Shown in pieces: positions 15,270-23,816 of a stretch of DNA of 38,029 nucleotides; the first letter of the stretch is position 1, and every line of letters begins with the position of its first letter. The notes beneath the pieces are model-generated. The model saw only the letters and a list, made by a program, of their open reading frames with translations, ran no database searches and was not told where the DNA came from. The position numbers and the translations under genes are program-made. The DNA comes from Andreesenia angusta (GTDB lineage: Bacteria > Bacillota > Clostridia > Tissierellales > Gottschalkiaceae), in the NCBI GenBank assembly GCA_030537835.1, contig JAUNVB010000016.1:1-38029 (forward strand). Reading direction: 5' to 3'.

Positions 15270-16217
15270 TTAATTTAATGGTTCTATTTCTCCATCTTCT
15301 ATGAATGATTTTATATTATTATAAACTCCTTCTATTAACTTTCTTCTAGCTGAAAGCCCAGCCCACGCAATATGAGGTGTCATTATCAATTTATCTTTTG
15401 ATATATTAAGTAATTTATTGTCCCCATCTATAGGCTCTCTTTCAAATACATCTAAACATGCACCACCTATTATATCTTCATTTAAAGCCCTAATTAAATC
15501 TTCTTCAACAATTATACCACCTCTTGCTAGGTTTAGTATTATTGCATCTTTCTTCATGAGCTTTAATTTTGAATAGTCTATTAATCTATCCGTACTCTGA
15601 TTTAATGGGCAGTGTATAGAAATTATATCCGCATATTTTAATAATTCATCTAATTCTAAACGTCTATATTCACAATTCATTTCCCTTGGAGAATTATATA
15701 CAACTTCTGCATCAAATGCATTAGCAATATCTGCTACTCGCTTACCAATATCGCCTAAACCTATTATTCCCCATTTCAAATCGGATAATTGTCTTATGGG
15801 CATATCTAATCTTGTCATCATATTAGATTCTGTATATTTTCCTGTTCTTACATAATCTTCCATACTCGATATATGATTTAGCATAGATAAAGCCATTGAA
15901 AATGTATGTTGTACTACGCTCTCAGTAGAATATCCTGCTACATTATAAACTTTTACTCCTTTTTCTTTAGCATAATCTAAATCGACATTATTATATCCTG
16001 TAGCTGTAATGGCTACCATTTTTAATTTCTTAGCTCTATCTAAGAACTCTTTGTCTATATCTATTTTATTAATTATTACTATATCTTTATCTTCTACTCT
16101 CTCTAGAATCTCTTCTCTTGACAGTCTCTTAAATAATTCTAATTCTCCAAATTCTGAGAATTTATCTAATTTAATATCATCACCTAATGTTTCGTAATCT
16201 AAAATTGCTATTTTCAT
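15270..16217 (-). CDS. D-isomer-specific 2-hydroxyacid dehydrogenase
   Basis: About 315 aa. NAD-dependent, with the usual two-domain layout. The Rossmann motif GIIGLGDIG lies near residue 150, catalytic arginine in NLARGGIIVEE near 233, glutamate in CLDVFEREP near 260, and histidine in TPHIAWAG near 284. It would interconvert a 2-oxoacid and a D-2-hydroxyacid; the closest named groups are glycerate/hydroxypyruvate-type reductases, but the substrate cannot be read from the sequence. The ATG at 16217 gives the family-typical start (MKIAILDYETLG); in-frame TTG and ATG codons up to three codons upstream are less likely. It precedes the cob operon, separated from it by a terminator. Confidence 0.92.
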   Translation of the reverse strand: MKIAILDYETLGDDIKLDKFSEFGELELFKRLSREEILERVEDKDIVIINKIDIDKEFLDRAKKLKMVAITATGYNNVDLDYAKEKGVKVYNVAGYSTESVVQHTFSMALSMLNHISSMEDYVRTGKYTESNMMTRLDMPIRQLSDLKWGIIGLGDIGKRVADIANAFDAEVVYNSPREMNCEYRRLELDELLKYADIISIHCPLNQSTDRLIDYSKLKLMKKDAIILNLARGGIIVEEDLIRALNEDIIGGACLDVFEREPIDGDNKLLNISKDKLIMTPHIAWAGLSARRKLIEGVYNNIKSFIEDGEIEPLN

Positions 16218-16260
16218 AATCATCAACTTCTTTAAATTCGAAGTATTTTACACCTCTCTT

Positions 16261-16854
16261 TTAATCTACTGGTACTATTTTCTTTAAAAAACCAAAACCA
16301 TCAGTATATTCTATTTCAGTATATGATCCATTTTTCACTTGGAATCTCCACATATCTTTTAAATCAAAATTTAATAAATATATCAATATTGTTTGGATTA
16401 CAGCTCCATGACTCACGATTATACAATCTTCATCTCTTTCTATAATGCTATCTATGAATGGTATAACCCTATTTCTTAAATCCATTATTGATTCTCCATC
16501 TGGAACTCTATAGTTTACAAAATCAGAATTCCAAGATTCCCATATTTCACTATGATTTTCAGATATGTATCTTCCTGTTTTTCCTTCAAAAATTCCAAAA
16601 TTAACTTCTATGAGTTCTTCTATAAATTCTATCTTTTTATTCAATATTCTGCTAAGATGTATTGCCGTATATTTAGTTCTATTTTTGGGACTAGAATATA
16701 TTTTTTCGATATTTCCATCATATTTTTTAATCTCTTTTCCAAGCTTAATTCTCTGAATAGAACCATTTTTTGTAATAGGATAGTCTGTCCATCCGCTGAA
16801 TTTTTTATCCTTATTAGCTTCGGTCTCAACATGTCTTACTAAAACTATATTCAT
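16261..16854 (-). CDS. Histidine phosphatase, CobC-like (alpha-ribazole phosphatase candidate)
   Basis: 197 aa, phosphoglycerate-mutase-like fold. The phosphohistidine motif is LVRHVETEANKDKKFSGWTD at the N-terminus, in which the usual RHG becomes RHV. The second half of the active site is VSHGAVIQ near residue 148, and the family-typical NFGIFEGKT and PDGESIMDLRNRV are also present. In cobamide synthesis CobC removes phosphate from alpha-ribazole 5'-phosphate or from cobalamin 5'-phosphate. Closeness to the cob operon makes this an attractive role. The family is broad (GpmB, sugar phosphatases), and a terminator and another gene intervene, so the role is inferred only. Confidence 0.8.
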   Translation of the reverse strand: MNIVLVRHVETEANKDKKFSGWTDYPITKNGSIQRIKLGKEIKKYDGNIEKIYSSPKNRTKYTAIHLSRILNKKIEFIEELIEVNFGIFEGKTGRYISENHSEIWESWNSDFVNYRVPDGESIMDLRNRVIPFIDSIIERDEDCIIVSHGAVIQTILIYLLNFDLKDMWRFQVKNGSYTEIEYTDGFGFLKKIVPVD

Positions 16855-16863
16855 TTAATCGTT

Positions 16864-17262
16864 TCATTCCTTTTTTAATGATTTTCTCACGGAAACTTTA
16901 TTCTTATTTATATTTAATTCATCACTTAGTCCTTTGACTATTAAAAGCCCTCTTCCATTTGAATTCAGATCATATACATTATAGGAGTCTGTACAGTATT
17001 CAAAACCAACACCTTCATCCTTAACACAAATCTTCATCTCATCATTTTCTAAGAATATTTCTAATTGGACTTTTTTACTCTCGTCTAAAAGATTCCCATG
17101 TATTATGGCATTTATAACGAGTTCTGTCAATATAGTTCTCGTCTCAAAAATCACATCTTCTTCTTTTATTGACTTTCTTAATTCTACTAAAATCGCATTT
17201 ATCTCATTTTTAACTTGTTCTAAACTGCTACCCATCTCTATATTTAATTTATGACTTTCCAA
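16864..17262 (-). CDS. RsbW/SpoIIAB-like HATPase (anti-sigma-type serine kinase fold)
   Basis: About 132 aa. A single GHKL ATPase domain with the N-box ELVINAIIHGN (near residue 48), the G1 box CVKDEGVGF (near 84) and the G2 box NSNGRGLLIVKGLSDEL (near 102). Such proteins bind and inhibit sigma factors or phosphorylate anti-anti-sigma STAS proteins. No sigma factor or STAS gene is next to it, which is unusual because these usually come as a set. Start: a GTG at 17271 is possible, but AAGGTG itself looks like the ribosome binding site for TTG at 17262. It heads the minus-strand run through the histidine phosphatase, facing away from the rubredoxin gene. Confidence 0.85.
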   Translation of the reverse strand: MESHKLNIEMGSSLEQVKNEINAILVELRKSIKEEDVIFETRTILTELVINAIIHGNLLDESKKVQLEIFLENDEMKICVKDEGVGFEYCTDSYNVYDLNSNGRGLLIVKGLSDELNINKNKVSVRKSLKKE

Positions 17263-17520
17263 AACAATCACACCTTATTTTATAAATAATTACCTATTCT
17301 ATATAGTACCCAAATTCTGAGTATATAATTAAATTTCTATAAACTTTATATAAGAAAATTATGATTTACTGAATATATATAGTATTTTCATATATATAGA
17401 TAAAACTATATAATAAAATATACGATTTTTAAAATTTATAGTTTTTTTCTTCTCATTTCGGGTATAATATTATATAGGCAAAATAACTTAATTTAATAAT
17501 TTTTTAGGAGGCTTGTTAAA

Positions 17521-17679
17521 ATGGATAGCTATGTATGTTTACCTTGTGGTTATGTTTATGATCCTGAGGCAGGAGATCCTGATAATGGAATAGAACCAGG
17601 AACTCCTTTTGAGGAATTACCTGATGACTGGGTTTGCCCAGTATGTGGTGCAGATAAAGAGAATTTTGAAAAAGAATAA
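17521..17679 (+). CDS. Rubredoxin
   Basis: 52 aa. A complete rubredoxin whose single iron is held by four cysteines in [10 protein letters not shown] (residues 6 and 9) and WVCPVCGAD (residues 39 and 42). The [25 protein letters not shown] core is the standard one, split here as YDPEAGDP and [11 protein letters not shown]. It is a cytosolic one-electron carrier, in anaerobes commonly serving oxygen- and peroxide-detoxifying enzymes such as rubrerythrin and flavodiiron proteins. An excellent ribosome binding site (AGGAGG) and a TATAAT at 17463-17468 precede it. A strong terminator lies seven bases past the stop, so it is transcribed alone between two minus-strand blocks. Confidence 0.97.
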   Translation: MDSYVCLPCGYVYDPEAGDPDNGIEPGTPFEELPDDWVCPVCGADKENFEKE

Positions 17680-17685
17680 TATATT

Positions 17686-17721
17686 AAAACCACCTAAGGT
17701 CTATAGACCTTAGGTGGTTTT
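17686..17721. terminator. Strong bidirectional terminator after rubredoxin and engB
   Basis: A 16-bp perfect stem, AAAACCACCTAAGGTC with its reverse complement, around a 4-base TATA loop, with A and T tracts on both flanks. It lies between convergent rubredoxin (+) and engB (-) genes. Confidence 0.95.
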
Positions 17722-17750
17722 CTATTTCTATCTATTCTTCTCTAATCTAT

Positions 17751-18362
17751 CTATTCTTCTTCTCTAAATTGTCTATTTATCTCAAATAGTTCACTCAGTA
17801 CTTCCCATACTTTATCCTTATTAAGCTTTTTGCTCGCAGAAAATGGTATTATAAAGCTTCTATCCTCTATTTCAAGTTTATCTGCTATAATCTTAATATG
17901 CTTTTGCCATTTCCCTCTAGAAATTTTATCAGCTTTTGTGGCAATTACAATTCCATTAAAGCCACATTTCTTTATCCATTCATACATCATTTTATCGTGT
18001 TCTCCTGGTTCATGCCTTATATCTACAAGCAATATCACTTCTATTAAGCTATTCCTGCTTTTAAAATACTCCTCTATCATTACTGCCCATTTTTCTCTAT
18101 TGCTTCTAGAGGTTCTGGCATAGCCATAGCCTGGTAAATCTATTAATCTCATATCATCATTTACTTGATAGAAATTTACTGTCTGTGTTTTTCCAGGCTG
18201 TCCACTAGTTCTAGCTAAATTTCTTCTATTTACTAATGTATTTATCAAGGAAGATTTCCCTACATTTGATCTTCCTGCAAATGCTATCTCTAATATTCCT
18301 TCCTCAGGATATTGATCTTTTCTTCCAGCAGTAATCAATAGTTCTGCTTTATTTATTTTCAT
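17751..18362 (-). CDS. engB: Ribosome biogenesis GTP-binding protein EngB/YsxC
   Basis: 203 aa. A TRAFAC-class GTPase needed for 50S ribosomal subunit assembly. The G1 motif GRSNVGKSS lies near residue 30, with G2 threonine in GKTQTVNF, G3 DLPGYGYA near 76, G4 TKADK near 140, and G5 SASKK near 175. Its start lies 14 bases inside the end of lon, with AAAGGAAAA ahead of ATG, so it is co-translated with the protease. The lon-engB pair is a common arrangement in Firmicutes. Confidence 0.97.
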   Translation of the reverse strand: MKINKAELLITAGRKDQYPEEGILEIAFAGRSNVGKSSLINTLVNRRNLARTSGQPGKTQTVNFYQVNDDMRLIDLPGYGYARTSRSNREKWAVMIEEYFKSRNSLIEVILLVDIRHEPGEHDKMMYEWIKKCGFNGIVIATKADKISRGKWQKHIKIIADKLEIEDRSFIIPFSASKKLNKDKVWEVLSELFEINRQFREEE

Positions 18363-20751
18363 AATTATTTTCCTTTACATCTGAGACAGTTTCAAAGCCT
18401 TTATTTATATTTATATCGTCTAACTCTTTTCCAAATACCTTTTTTATAACTTCGTCCATATTTTTTACAAATGTGAATTCTATATCTTTTTTTACTTTAT
18501 TTGGGACTTCATCAATATCTCTTTTATTGTCAATTGGAAGTATAACTCTATCGATACCTGCTCTATGCGCTGCTAATACTTTTTCTTTAATGCCTCCAAC
18601 TGGTAAAACTGTTCCTCTCAATGTCACTTCACCAGTCATAGCAAGCTTATTATCTATTTTTTCTCCAATTATTGCAGAGATAACTGCTGTAGCCATAGCT
18701 ATACCTGCAGATGGTCCATCTTTAGGCGTTGCTCCTTCTGGAACATGTATATGAATATCGTGTTCTTTGAAAAACTTTAAATCTATATTTAAAACTTTCA
18801 TTCTAGATCTTATATAAGATATTCCTGTCATGGCCGATTCTTTCATGACATCTCCTAGTTTTCCAGTCAATTGAACTTTTCCATTTCCTGGCATTATATT
18901 TACCTCTATCGAAAGAGTTTCTCCTCCTACAGATGTCCATGCTAGACCTCTAACTAAACCGATTTGACTTTGTTCTGCTATCAATTCAATTCTAAATTTC
19001 TTATTTCCTAAATATTTTACTATATTATTATTAGTTATTCTTGCCTTCTTGCTTATGCCTTCTACAATATCCTTTCCAACTTTCCTACAGAGATTTGCTA
19101 TCTCTCTTTCAAGATTTCTAACTCCAGCTTCTCTAGTATAGCTATCAATTATTTCATAGAGAGCATTATCAGAAATAGTCATCTTTTCTTCTGATAGTCC
19201 ATGCTCTTTTAATTGTTTCGGTAATAAGTATTTCTTAGCTATATTGAATTTCTCATCCCTTGTATAACCTGATATTCTTATAACTTCCATTCTATCTAAT
19301 AATGGTCCTGGTATAGTATTCAAAGTATTAGCTGTAGTTATAAACATTACTTTTGATAAATCGAATGGTAGTTCAAGATAGTGATCAGTGAAAGTTGAGT
19401 TCTGTTCTGGATCTAAAACTTCTAATAATGCTGATGCCGGATCTCCTCTAAAATCACCGCTCAATTTATCTATCTCATCTAAAAGAAATACAGGATTCTT
19501 TGTCCCAACTTTCCTTATAGAAGATATTATTCTTCCAGGTATAGCTCCTATATAAGTCCTTCTATGACCTCTTATCTCAGCTTCGTCTCTAACTCCACCT
19601 AGGCTCATTCGAATAAATTTTCTTTCAACAGATCTCGATACTGATTTTGCTATTGAAGTCTTACCAACTCCTGGCGGCCCAACTAAGCATAGAATTGGAG
19701 CTTTAGGATTATCTGAAAGCTTTCTAATTGCAAGATATTCCAATATTCTTTCTTTAACATCTTTTAATCCATAATGATCTTCATCTAGTATATCCCTTGC
19801 CATCTTTATATCTATTCGATCTTCTGTCTCTTTATTCCAAGGTAAATCGAGTATACAATCAAGATAATTTCTAATCACTCCTGCTTCAGCTGAAGTAGAT
19901 CCTACTTTTCCTAATCTCTGAATTTCTTCTTTGACTTTAGTTGCAACTTCTTCATCTAAATCCAGAGACTCTGCTTTTTTCATATATTTTCTCATCTCTT
20001 CAGTTTCTTCTACTTCACCATCTCCAAGTTCCTTTTGTATAGCTCTCATCTGTTCTCTTAAATAATAGTCTTTCTGAGTTTTATTTATCTGCTTTTTAAC
20101 TCTTCTATTTATCTTCTCTTCTATCTTCATTATCTGTATTTCTTTTTCAACTAAAAGTCTTAATTCCTCAAGTCTTGTTTTAATATCTAAAGTCTCTAAA
20201 ATCTTTTGCTTTTCTTTTATATTTATAGGAAGATATGATGCTACTACATCTGTAAATTTATTCACATCATCAATCTGCTCAAGACTAGATATTGACTCTG
20301 GAGATATTTTACCCCCAATTGTCACTAATTCTTCGAAAGCTTCCATCAGAACTCTTTTCATAGCTTCCGTTTCTAAATCACTCTCTGATATATTATAATT
20401 TATGACTTTTTCATGTCTAGATAAATCTTCAACATAAACTTGTATATATGGCTCTTCAAAATCAATCGAATCAATTCTTCCTCTACTGACACCACTTACT
20501 AATAATCTCATAGCATCTCCTGGAAGTTTAAGAACCTGTTTGATCTTACATATTACTCCTATATCGTAATAATCTCCTTCTTTTGGATCTTCTATTTCAA
20601 GATTTTTTTGTGCTGTCAAAAATATCATAGAATCATCTTCCATAGCAGCATTTAATGCCTCTATAGATTTGCTTCTACCTATATCAAAATGTTGTACTGA
20701 ATTCGGTAGTATTGATATGCCTCTTAATGGTATCATAGGCATTCTTAACAT
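18349..20751 (-). CDS. lon: ATP-dependent protease La (Lon)
   Basis: 800 aa, full length. The N-terminal LON substrate domain (residues 1-200, starting LRMPMIPLRGISILPNS) is followed by a coiled-coil region. The AAA+ module has Walker A GPPGVGKTS near 350 and Walker B VFLLDEIDK near 415. The C-terminal protease has the Ser-Lys dyad in PKDGPSAGIAM (near 672) and GGIKEKVLAAH (near 715). It degrades misfolded and regulatory proteins in the cytosol. Start choice: an in-frame ATG exists eight codons upstream at 20775, but AAAGGAGG lies just ahead of the ATG at 20751, giving the family-typical N-terminus. It follows a LacI-type regulator by 13 bp and overlaps engB. Confidence 0.98.
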   Translation of the reverse strand: MLRMPMIPLRGISILPNSVQHFDIGRSKSIEALNAAMEDDSMIFLTAQKNLEIEDPKEGDYYDIGVICKIKQVLKLPGDAMRLLVSGVSRGRIDSIDFEEPYIQVYVEDLSRHEKVINYNISESDLETEAMKRVLMEAFEELVTIGGKISPESISSLEQIDDVNKFTDVVASYLPINIKEKQKILETLDIKTRLEELRLLVEKEIQIMKIEEKINRRVKKQINKTQKDYYLREQMRAIQKELGDGEVEETEEMRKYMKKAESLDLDEEVATKVKEEIQRLGKVGSTSAEAGVIRNYLDCILDLPWNKETEDRIDIKMARDILDEDHYGLKDVKERILEYLAIRKLSDNPKAPILCLVGPPGVGKTSIAKSVSRSVERKFIRMSLGGVRDEAEIRGHRRTYIGAIPGRIISSIRKVGTKNPVFLLDEIDKLSGDFRGDPASALLEVLDPEQNSTFTDHYLELPFDLSKVMFITTANTLNTIPGPLLDRMEVIRISGYTRDEKFNIAKKYLLPKQLKEHGLSEEKMTISDNALYEIIDSYTREAGVRNLEREIANLCRKVGKDIVEGISKKARITNNNIVKYLGNKKFRIELIAEQSQIGLVRGLAWTSVGGETLSIEVNIMPGNGKVQLTGKLGDVMKESAMTGISYIRSRMKVLNIDLKFFKEHDIHIHVPEGATPKDGPSAGIAMATAVISAIIGEKIDNKLAMTGEVTLRGTVLPVGGIKEKVLAAHRAGIDRVILPIDNKRDIDEVPNKVKKDIEFTFVKNMDEVIKKVFGKELDDININKGFETVSDVKENNYENK

Positions 20752-20764
20752 AGTATTGCCTCCT

Positions 20765-21814
20765 TTACTGCACATTTAAATATCTATATAAATTTACCCC
20801 CGCGGATGCACCTTTAATATCTGTCGTCATCCTTTCTATTATTTCAAGTTTAATATTCTTATTCTTATTTAAATTAAATTCATCTTTATATATTATCTTC
20901 ATCATCTTCTTCATAGCACGCCTTGCTATTATTTCTATAGGAAGATTTATTGTTGTGAGAGTTGGTTTCATAATAGATGCTAATTCTATATTATCGAATC
21001 CTACTATTGACACATCGTTTGGAATCTTTATAGAATTCTGTGTGAGAAAATTTATAGCTCCAATTGCCATAAGATCAGTTGCTAGGAAGATTCCATCAAT
21101 TTCAATATCTCTTTTAGCTAGCTTTTTCATCGCTTCATATCCACCTTTTATATTGAAATCACTATATACTATTCTTCTATCTACAATTTCTAATCCTTTT
21201 TCTTCTAAAGCAGATATATACCCTAATTCTCTATCTTTAGATACATTTATATAATTTTCTCCACCTATAAAAACAATCTTTCTATTCCCTTTATCTAATA
21301 AATACTCAGTTGCCATTTTACCGGCCATTATATTGTCTACAGCTATATTCTTTATATTTTTTTCTTTTTCAATATTCTTATCTAATGCAACTACAGGAAT
21401 CTTCAGTTTATTTATAATATCTATTATCTCTTGATTTTTTCTGAAAGTAGCATATATTATTCCATCAACTCTTCTCTGTGAAAATTCAAGAAGATACTTC
21501 TTCTCTCTTTCAATATCCCAATTAGTATTACATAGTAAAACATTGTATTCATGCTGTTCTGCAACCGTTTCTATAGCTTTAGCTATCTCAGCAAAATAAG
21601 GACTCGTTATATCTGGTACTATAAGCCCTACCGATTGAGTTATATCTGTAACTAAACTCCTAGCTAATGCATTTGGCGTATAATTCAATTCCTCTATGGC
21701 TTTATTGATTTTATCCCTAGTAGTTTGACTAACGTATCCACTATTATTTATAACTCTTGATACTGTAGTAATAGAAGTTCCTGTTGCTTTAGCTACATCT
21801 TTAATAGTTGCCAT
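20765..21814 (-). CDS. LacI/GalR-family transcriptional regulator
   Basis: 349 aa. The N-terminal helix-turn-helix (residues 2-46; TIKDVAKATGTSITTVSRV) and hinge helix (YTPNALARSL) bind DNA. The rest is the periplasmic-binding-protein-like sensor domain (VGLIVPDITSPYFAEIAKAI, DGIFLATDLMAIGA, VSIVGFDNIELASIMKPTLTT). Family members respond to sugars, nucleosides or, for CcpA, to HPr-Ser-P; no HPr-binding signature was recognised, and the effector is unknown. It precedes lon with only 13 bp between them, so the two are co-transcribed. An extended -10 (TGATATAAT, 21879-21887) lies upstream after the clpX terminator, so lacI-lon-engB is a unit. Autoregulation is plausible, not shown. Confidence 0.93.
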   Translation of the reverse strand: MATIKDVAKATGTSITTVSRVINNSGYVSQTTRDKINKAIEELNYTPNALARSLVTDITQSVGLIVPDITSPYFAEIAKAIETVAEQHEYNVLLCNTNWDIEREKKYLLEFSQRRVDGIIYATFRKNQEIIDIINKLKIPVVALDKNIEKEKNIKNIAVDNIMAGKMATEYLLDKGNRKIVFIGGENYINVSKDRELGYISALEEKGLEIVDRRIVYSDFNIKGGYEAMKKLAKRDIEIDGIFLATDLMAIGAINFLTQNSIKIPNDVSIVGFDNIELASIMKPTLTTINLPIEIIARRAMKKMMKIIYKDEFNLNKNKNIKLEIIERMTTDIKGASAGVNLYRYLNVQ

Positions 21815-21903
21815 AATCTTCCTCCTATTTTAGTATTTTAAAGTCAAAACTATCTGATCATCATATAATTCGCCTATAATTATATCATAAAATATTTAAT
21901 TCA

Positions 21904-21936
21904 AAAGAAAAAGTCTACATTTTATGTAGACTTTTC
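21904..21936 (-). terminator. Terminator of the tig-clpP-clpX unit
   Basis: AAAAGTCTACAT/ATGTAGACTTTT with a 3-base loop, and T-rich on the minus-strand side, 17 bases past the clpX stop. It separates clpX from the lacI-lon-engB unit. Confidence 0.9.
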
Positions 21937-21952
21937 CTTTTCTATATTTGAA

Positions 21953-23197
21953 TTAATCTATCTTCTCAGGAGCTTTTAACACTAATTCTGGTTGAGTTTT
22001 ATTTAAAACCGTGTCTTTAGTAATAATACATTTTTCTATATCAGTTCTAGAAGGTATTTCATACATTATATCTAGCATGATTTCTTCTAAAATTCCTCTC
22101 AATCCTCTTGCTCCCGTTTGTCTTTCTATAGCTTTGTTTGCGATTTCTTCTAATGCCTCTTCATCGAATTCTAATTCAACACCATCTATATTAAAAAGTT
22201 CTGCATATTGTTTAACTAATGCATTTTTCGGTCTAGTTAAAATCTCTATTAATGCATCTTTGTCTAAATTGTTTAAAGTTACCATAATAGGTAATCTACC
22301 TATGAATTCAGGAATTAAACCAAATTTCAGTAAGTCCTCTGGTCTCAATTCTTCATAAATCTTTTTAATATCTTTATCTTGTTGCGATTCTATATCTGCA
22401 CCGAATCCCATAGCTTTTTTTCCAATTCTATTCTGAACAATATCTGCAACTCCATCGAATGCACCACCAACTATAAATAGTATATTAGTAGTATCTAATT
22501 GTAGGAAATCTTGATGCGGATGCTTCCTTCCTCCCTGTGGTGGTACAGAAGCAACTGTTCCTTCAAGAATTTTCAAAAGCGCTTGCTGAACACCTTCACC
22601 ACTTACATCTCTCGTTATAGAAGGATTTTCAGACTTTCTTGCTATTTTATCTATCTCATCTATATATATAATCCCTTTTTCAGCTTTTTCAACATCGTAA
22701 TTCGCATTTTGAATTAATTTTAAGAGAATATTCTCAACGTCTTCTCCAACATATCCTGCTTCAGTAAGAGATGTAGCATCAGCAATAGCAAAAGGTACAT
22801 TTAATATTCTTGCTAATGTCTGTGCTAAAAGAGTCTTTCCTGAGCCAGTTGGTCCAATCATTATTATATTACTTTTCTGTAATTCGACTTCCGGATTTTT
22901 CGACTGTTTATTAATCCTCTTATAATGATTATATACAGCTACAGCTAGAGCTTTTTTCGCTTTATCCTGTTGAATTACATACTCATCTAAGACCTGCTTT
23001 ATTTCTGTTGGTATAGGAAGATCGTCAAATTCCAAATTACTATATTCTTCTAACTCATCCTGTACTATTTCATTGCAAAGACCTATACATTCATCACAAA
23101 TATATACATCTGGTCCTGCAACTAGCCTCTTAACCTGTGATTGGCTCTTTCCACAGAATGAACATTTAAGCTCTTTATCATCATTCGTATTTGCCAT
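21953..23197 (-). CDS. clpX: ATP-dependent Clp protease ATP-binding subunit ClpX
   Basis: 414 aa. An AAA+ unfoldase that feeds substrates to ClpP. The N-terminal zinc-binding domain has four cysteines (CSFCGKSQ and CDECI, near residues 10-40). Walker A is [12 protein letters not shown] near 120, and Walker [14 protein letters not shown]. The pore loop GYVGEDVEN and the IGF-type ClpP-binding loop, seen here within the FGADIE to KKIYEE stretch, complete it. Start: of two close ATGs, the second (23197) has GGGGA six bases upstream and gives the usual MAN start. It follows clpP by about 20 bp. Confidence 0.98.
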   Translation of the reverse strand: MANTNDDKELKCSFCGKSQSQVKRLVAGPDVYICDECIGLCNEIVQDELEEYSNLEFDDLPIPTEIKQVLDEYVIQQDKAKKALAVAVYNHYKRINKQSKNPEVELQKSNIIMIGPTGSGKTLLAQTLARILNVPFAIADATSLTEAGYVGEDVENILLKLIQNANYDVEKAEKGIIYIDEIDKIARKSENPSITRDVSGEGVQQALLKILEGTVASVPPQGGRKHPHQDFLQLDTTNILFIVGGAFDGVADIVQNRIGKKAMGFGADIESQQDKDIKKIYEELRPEDLLKFGLIPEFIGRLPIMVTLNNLDKDALIEILTRPKNALVKQYAELFNIDGVELEFDEEALEEIANKAIERQTGARGLRGILEEIMLDIMYEIPSRTDIEKCIITKDTVLNKTQPELVLKAPEKID

Positions 23198-23216
23198 CTT
23201 CATTCCCCATTCGAAA

Positions 23217-23801
23217 TTAATTTTTTGAAGTAATTACCTCATCTATTAATCCATATTCCTTAGCTTTATCAGCAGTCATAAATTTATCTCTATCTGTATC
23301 TTTTTCTATGACTTCTAATGGCTGTCCTGTTCTTTCACTTAATATCTCATTTAATCTACTTCTCATCTCTATAATTCTCTCTGCATGAATCCTTATATCT
23401 TCAGCTTGTCCTCTTGTTCCACCTAATGGTTGGTGTATCATTATCTCTGAATTAGGTAATGCAAATCTCTTTCCTTTAGTACCTGCTGCTAATAAAAAAG
23501 CACCCATACTAGCAGACATACCTATACAGATTGTAGATACATCAGGTTTAATATATTGCATAGTATCATATATTGCAAATCCAGCCGTTATAGAACCTCC
23601 TGGACTATTTATATAAATTTGTATATCTTTATCAGGATCTTCTGCCTCTAGAAAGAGTAATTGTGCAACTACAAGGCTAGCTGTTACATCATTTATCTCA
23701 TCACTGATAAAAATTATTCTCTCCTTTAAAAGCCTTGAGTATATATCGTATGATCTTTCCCCTCTACTGGTCTGTTCTACTACCATTGGAACTAATGCCA
23801 T
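23217..23801 (-). CDS. clpP: ATP-dependent Clp protease proteolytic subunit ClpP
   Basis: 194 aa, the usual length. The catalytic triad is visible: serine in [14 protein letters not shown] near residue 98, histidine in [13 protein letters not shown] near 123, and aspartate in [12 protein letters not shown] near 172. The N-terminus [19 protein letters not shown] is typical, including the axial-loop region. It forms the tetradecameric chamber that works with ClpX. AGGAGGAG precedes the ATG. It lies between tig and clpX in the order standard for Firmicutes. Confidence 0.98.
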   Translation of the reverse strand: MALVPMVVEQTSRGERSYDIYSRLLKERIIFISDEINDVTASLVVAQLLFLEAEDPDKDIQIYINSPGGSITAGFAIYDTMQYIKPDVSTICIGMSASMGAFLLAAGTKGKRFALPNSEIMIHQPLGGTRGQAEDIRIHAERIIEMRSRLNEILSERTGQPLEVIEKDTDRDKFMTADKAKEYGLIDEVITSKN

Positions 23802-23816
23802 ACTTATCTCCTCCTA

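Noticed and set aside
16552..16842. Overlapping open frames on both strands within the histidine phosphatase gene.
   Set aside because: They lack ribosome sites and recognisable protein pattern, and the phosphatase motifs lie in the other frame.
17272..17520. Hidden gene or cobalamin riboswitch in the 249-bp gap before rubredoxin.
   Set aside because: The stretch is very AT-rich, lacks an open frame with a ribosome site, and shows no B12-box; only the rubredoxin -10 is readable.
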